Of a DNA stretch of 64,000 nt, positions 63,740 through 64,000 are shown piece by piece; the first letter of the stretch is position 1; each line of letters begins with the position of its first letter. The DNA lies in assembly GCA_013288235.1 (NCBI GenBank), contig JABDCF010000002.1:1-64000 (forward strand). The letters are read 5' to 3'. Under the pieces are notes generated by a model. That model worked only from the letters and a program-made list of their open reading frames with translations, searched no databases and had not been told where the DNA came from. The translations under genes were made by a program, and so were the position numbers. This DNA is from Bacteroidota bacterium. GTDB taxonomy: Bacteria > Bacteroidota > Bacteroidia > Sphingobacteriales > Sphingobacteriaceae.

Positions 63740-63780
63740 TTGGTGTTATTTGAAAATTAGCTGCAAAGTTTATAAATATA

Positions 63781-63905
63781 GTTGAATAAGTTGATGATTG
63801 GGTTGATTAAGTTAGATTAGGTTGATTGAGTTGATTAAGTTATTTTTTCTGTGTTATTATTTTTACAACTTAATCAACCCAATCAACTTAACCAACCTAC
63901 TTAAC
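63781..63905. repeat. TTGATT-word inverted repeat
   Basis: GTTGAATAAGTTGATGATTGGG, TTGATTAAGTTAGATTAGG, TTGATTGAGTTGATTAAG on one arm and AACTTAATCAACCCAATCAACTTAACCAACC on the other, between purH and mreB. Confidence 0.8.
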
Positions 63906-63910
63906 CTCTC

Positions 63911-64000
63911 TCAATGTTTAAAATGCCGTACGCCGGTTGTTACCATAGCGATGTTTTTCTCATCGCACATTTCAACTGAAAGCTTGTCGTTTATTGAGCC
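63911..64000 (-). CDS. purH: PurH C-terminal end (partial)
   Basis: The last 29 residues of the bifunctional AICAR transformylase/IMP cyclohydrolase on the minus strand: GSINDKLSVEMCDEKNIAM and VTTGVRHFKH then TGA at 63911. This matches the conserved end of PurH (final IAMVxTGxRHFxH). The rest of the gene lies beyond the window. The order purH then mreB fits other Sphingobacteriaceae-type genomes. Confidence 0.75.
   Translation of the reverse strand, partial: GSINDKLSVEMCDEKNIAMVTTGVRHFKH

Noticed and set aside
1-64000. tRNA, rRNA, transposase, integrase or prophage genes
   Set aside because: None of the typical sequences or protein motifs were seen on either strand.

Overview
The window looks like chromosomal DNA of a Bacteroidota bacterium of the Sphingobacteriaceae type, with Mucilaginibacter or a close relative as the best guess. 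This is inferred from a SusC/SusD pair with a long run of exported carbohydrate-active genes, TAnnTTTG-type -7 promoter elements, LytS/LytTR and NUDIX-type regulators, DUF2851, DUF983, MmcQ/YjbR and DUF1493 proteins, and the purH / mreB-mreC-mreD-pbp2-rodA order. No rRNA, tRNA, CRISPR array, transposase or phage gene was seen.

Layout. 1-8.4 kb: a LytS-type kinase (cut by the window edge) and its LytTR regulator, a small Cys-rich exported peptide, a second Cys-containing exported protein, MmcQ/YjbR, LysE, enoyl-CoA hydratase, an orphan PAS/DHp protein and a membrane-anchored MutS-like ATPase. 8.4-18.3 kb: CbpM/CbpA, a cupin, two tandem His-rich exported peptides, GNAT, a DUF1493 protein followed by a strongly folding candidate RNA, PspC, DUF2851, a Gfo/Idh/MocA oxidoreductase, a HAD phosphatase and an ABC exporter split by a frameshift. 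18.6-23.5 kb: a BlaI/M56 (BlaR1-like) locus whose peptidase has a long heptad-repeat tail, next to two exported proteins with the same heptads. 23.7-26.3 kb: DUF983, AraC, VOC protein and a His-rich lipopeptide.

26.4-44.8 kb is a polysaccharide-utilisation locus on the minus strand: SusC, SusD, a beta-helix protein, a clan GH-D-like glycosidase, GH43, an SGNH esterase, an exported amidase, a GH39-like glycosidase, an exported NIF3-like protein, a small lipoprotein and GH16. A divergent NUDIX-plus-winged-helix regulator lies upstream and is flanked by GTG/CAC palindromes. 44.9-50.6 kb is a minus-strand operon of a CsgG-like protein, an exported caspase-fold peptidase, a CHASE2 membrane protein, a FecR-like exported protein and an exported chorismate mutase; this is the most unusual system in the window. 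51-58 kb holds a DUF885 peptidase, a membrane protein, a GH13 lipoprotein, a solitary receiver, thymidine kinase and an acidic protein. 58-64 kb is the rod-shape operon (mreB, mreC, mreD, pbp2, rodA) downstream of the 3' end of purH.

Two window-wide patterns stand out. Many intergenic gaps carry short words amplified in tandem on one arm and as reverse complements on the other, with words that differ between loci; in three cases the repeat supplies the stop codon of the neighbouring gene. Six reading frames are broken exactly at A/T homopolymers (five with one extra base, one at a run of ten), which points to homopolymer errors in the assembly or, less likely, to slippage-controlled genes.
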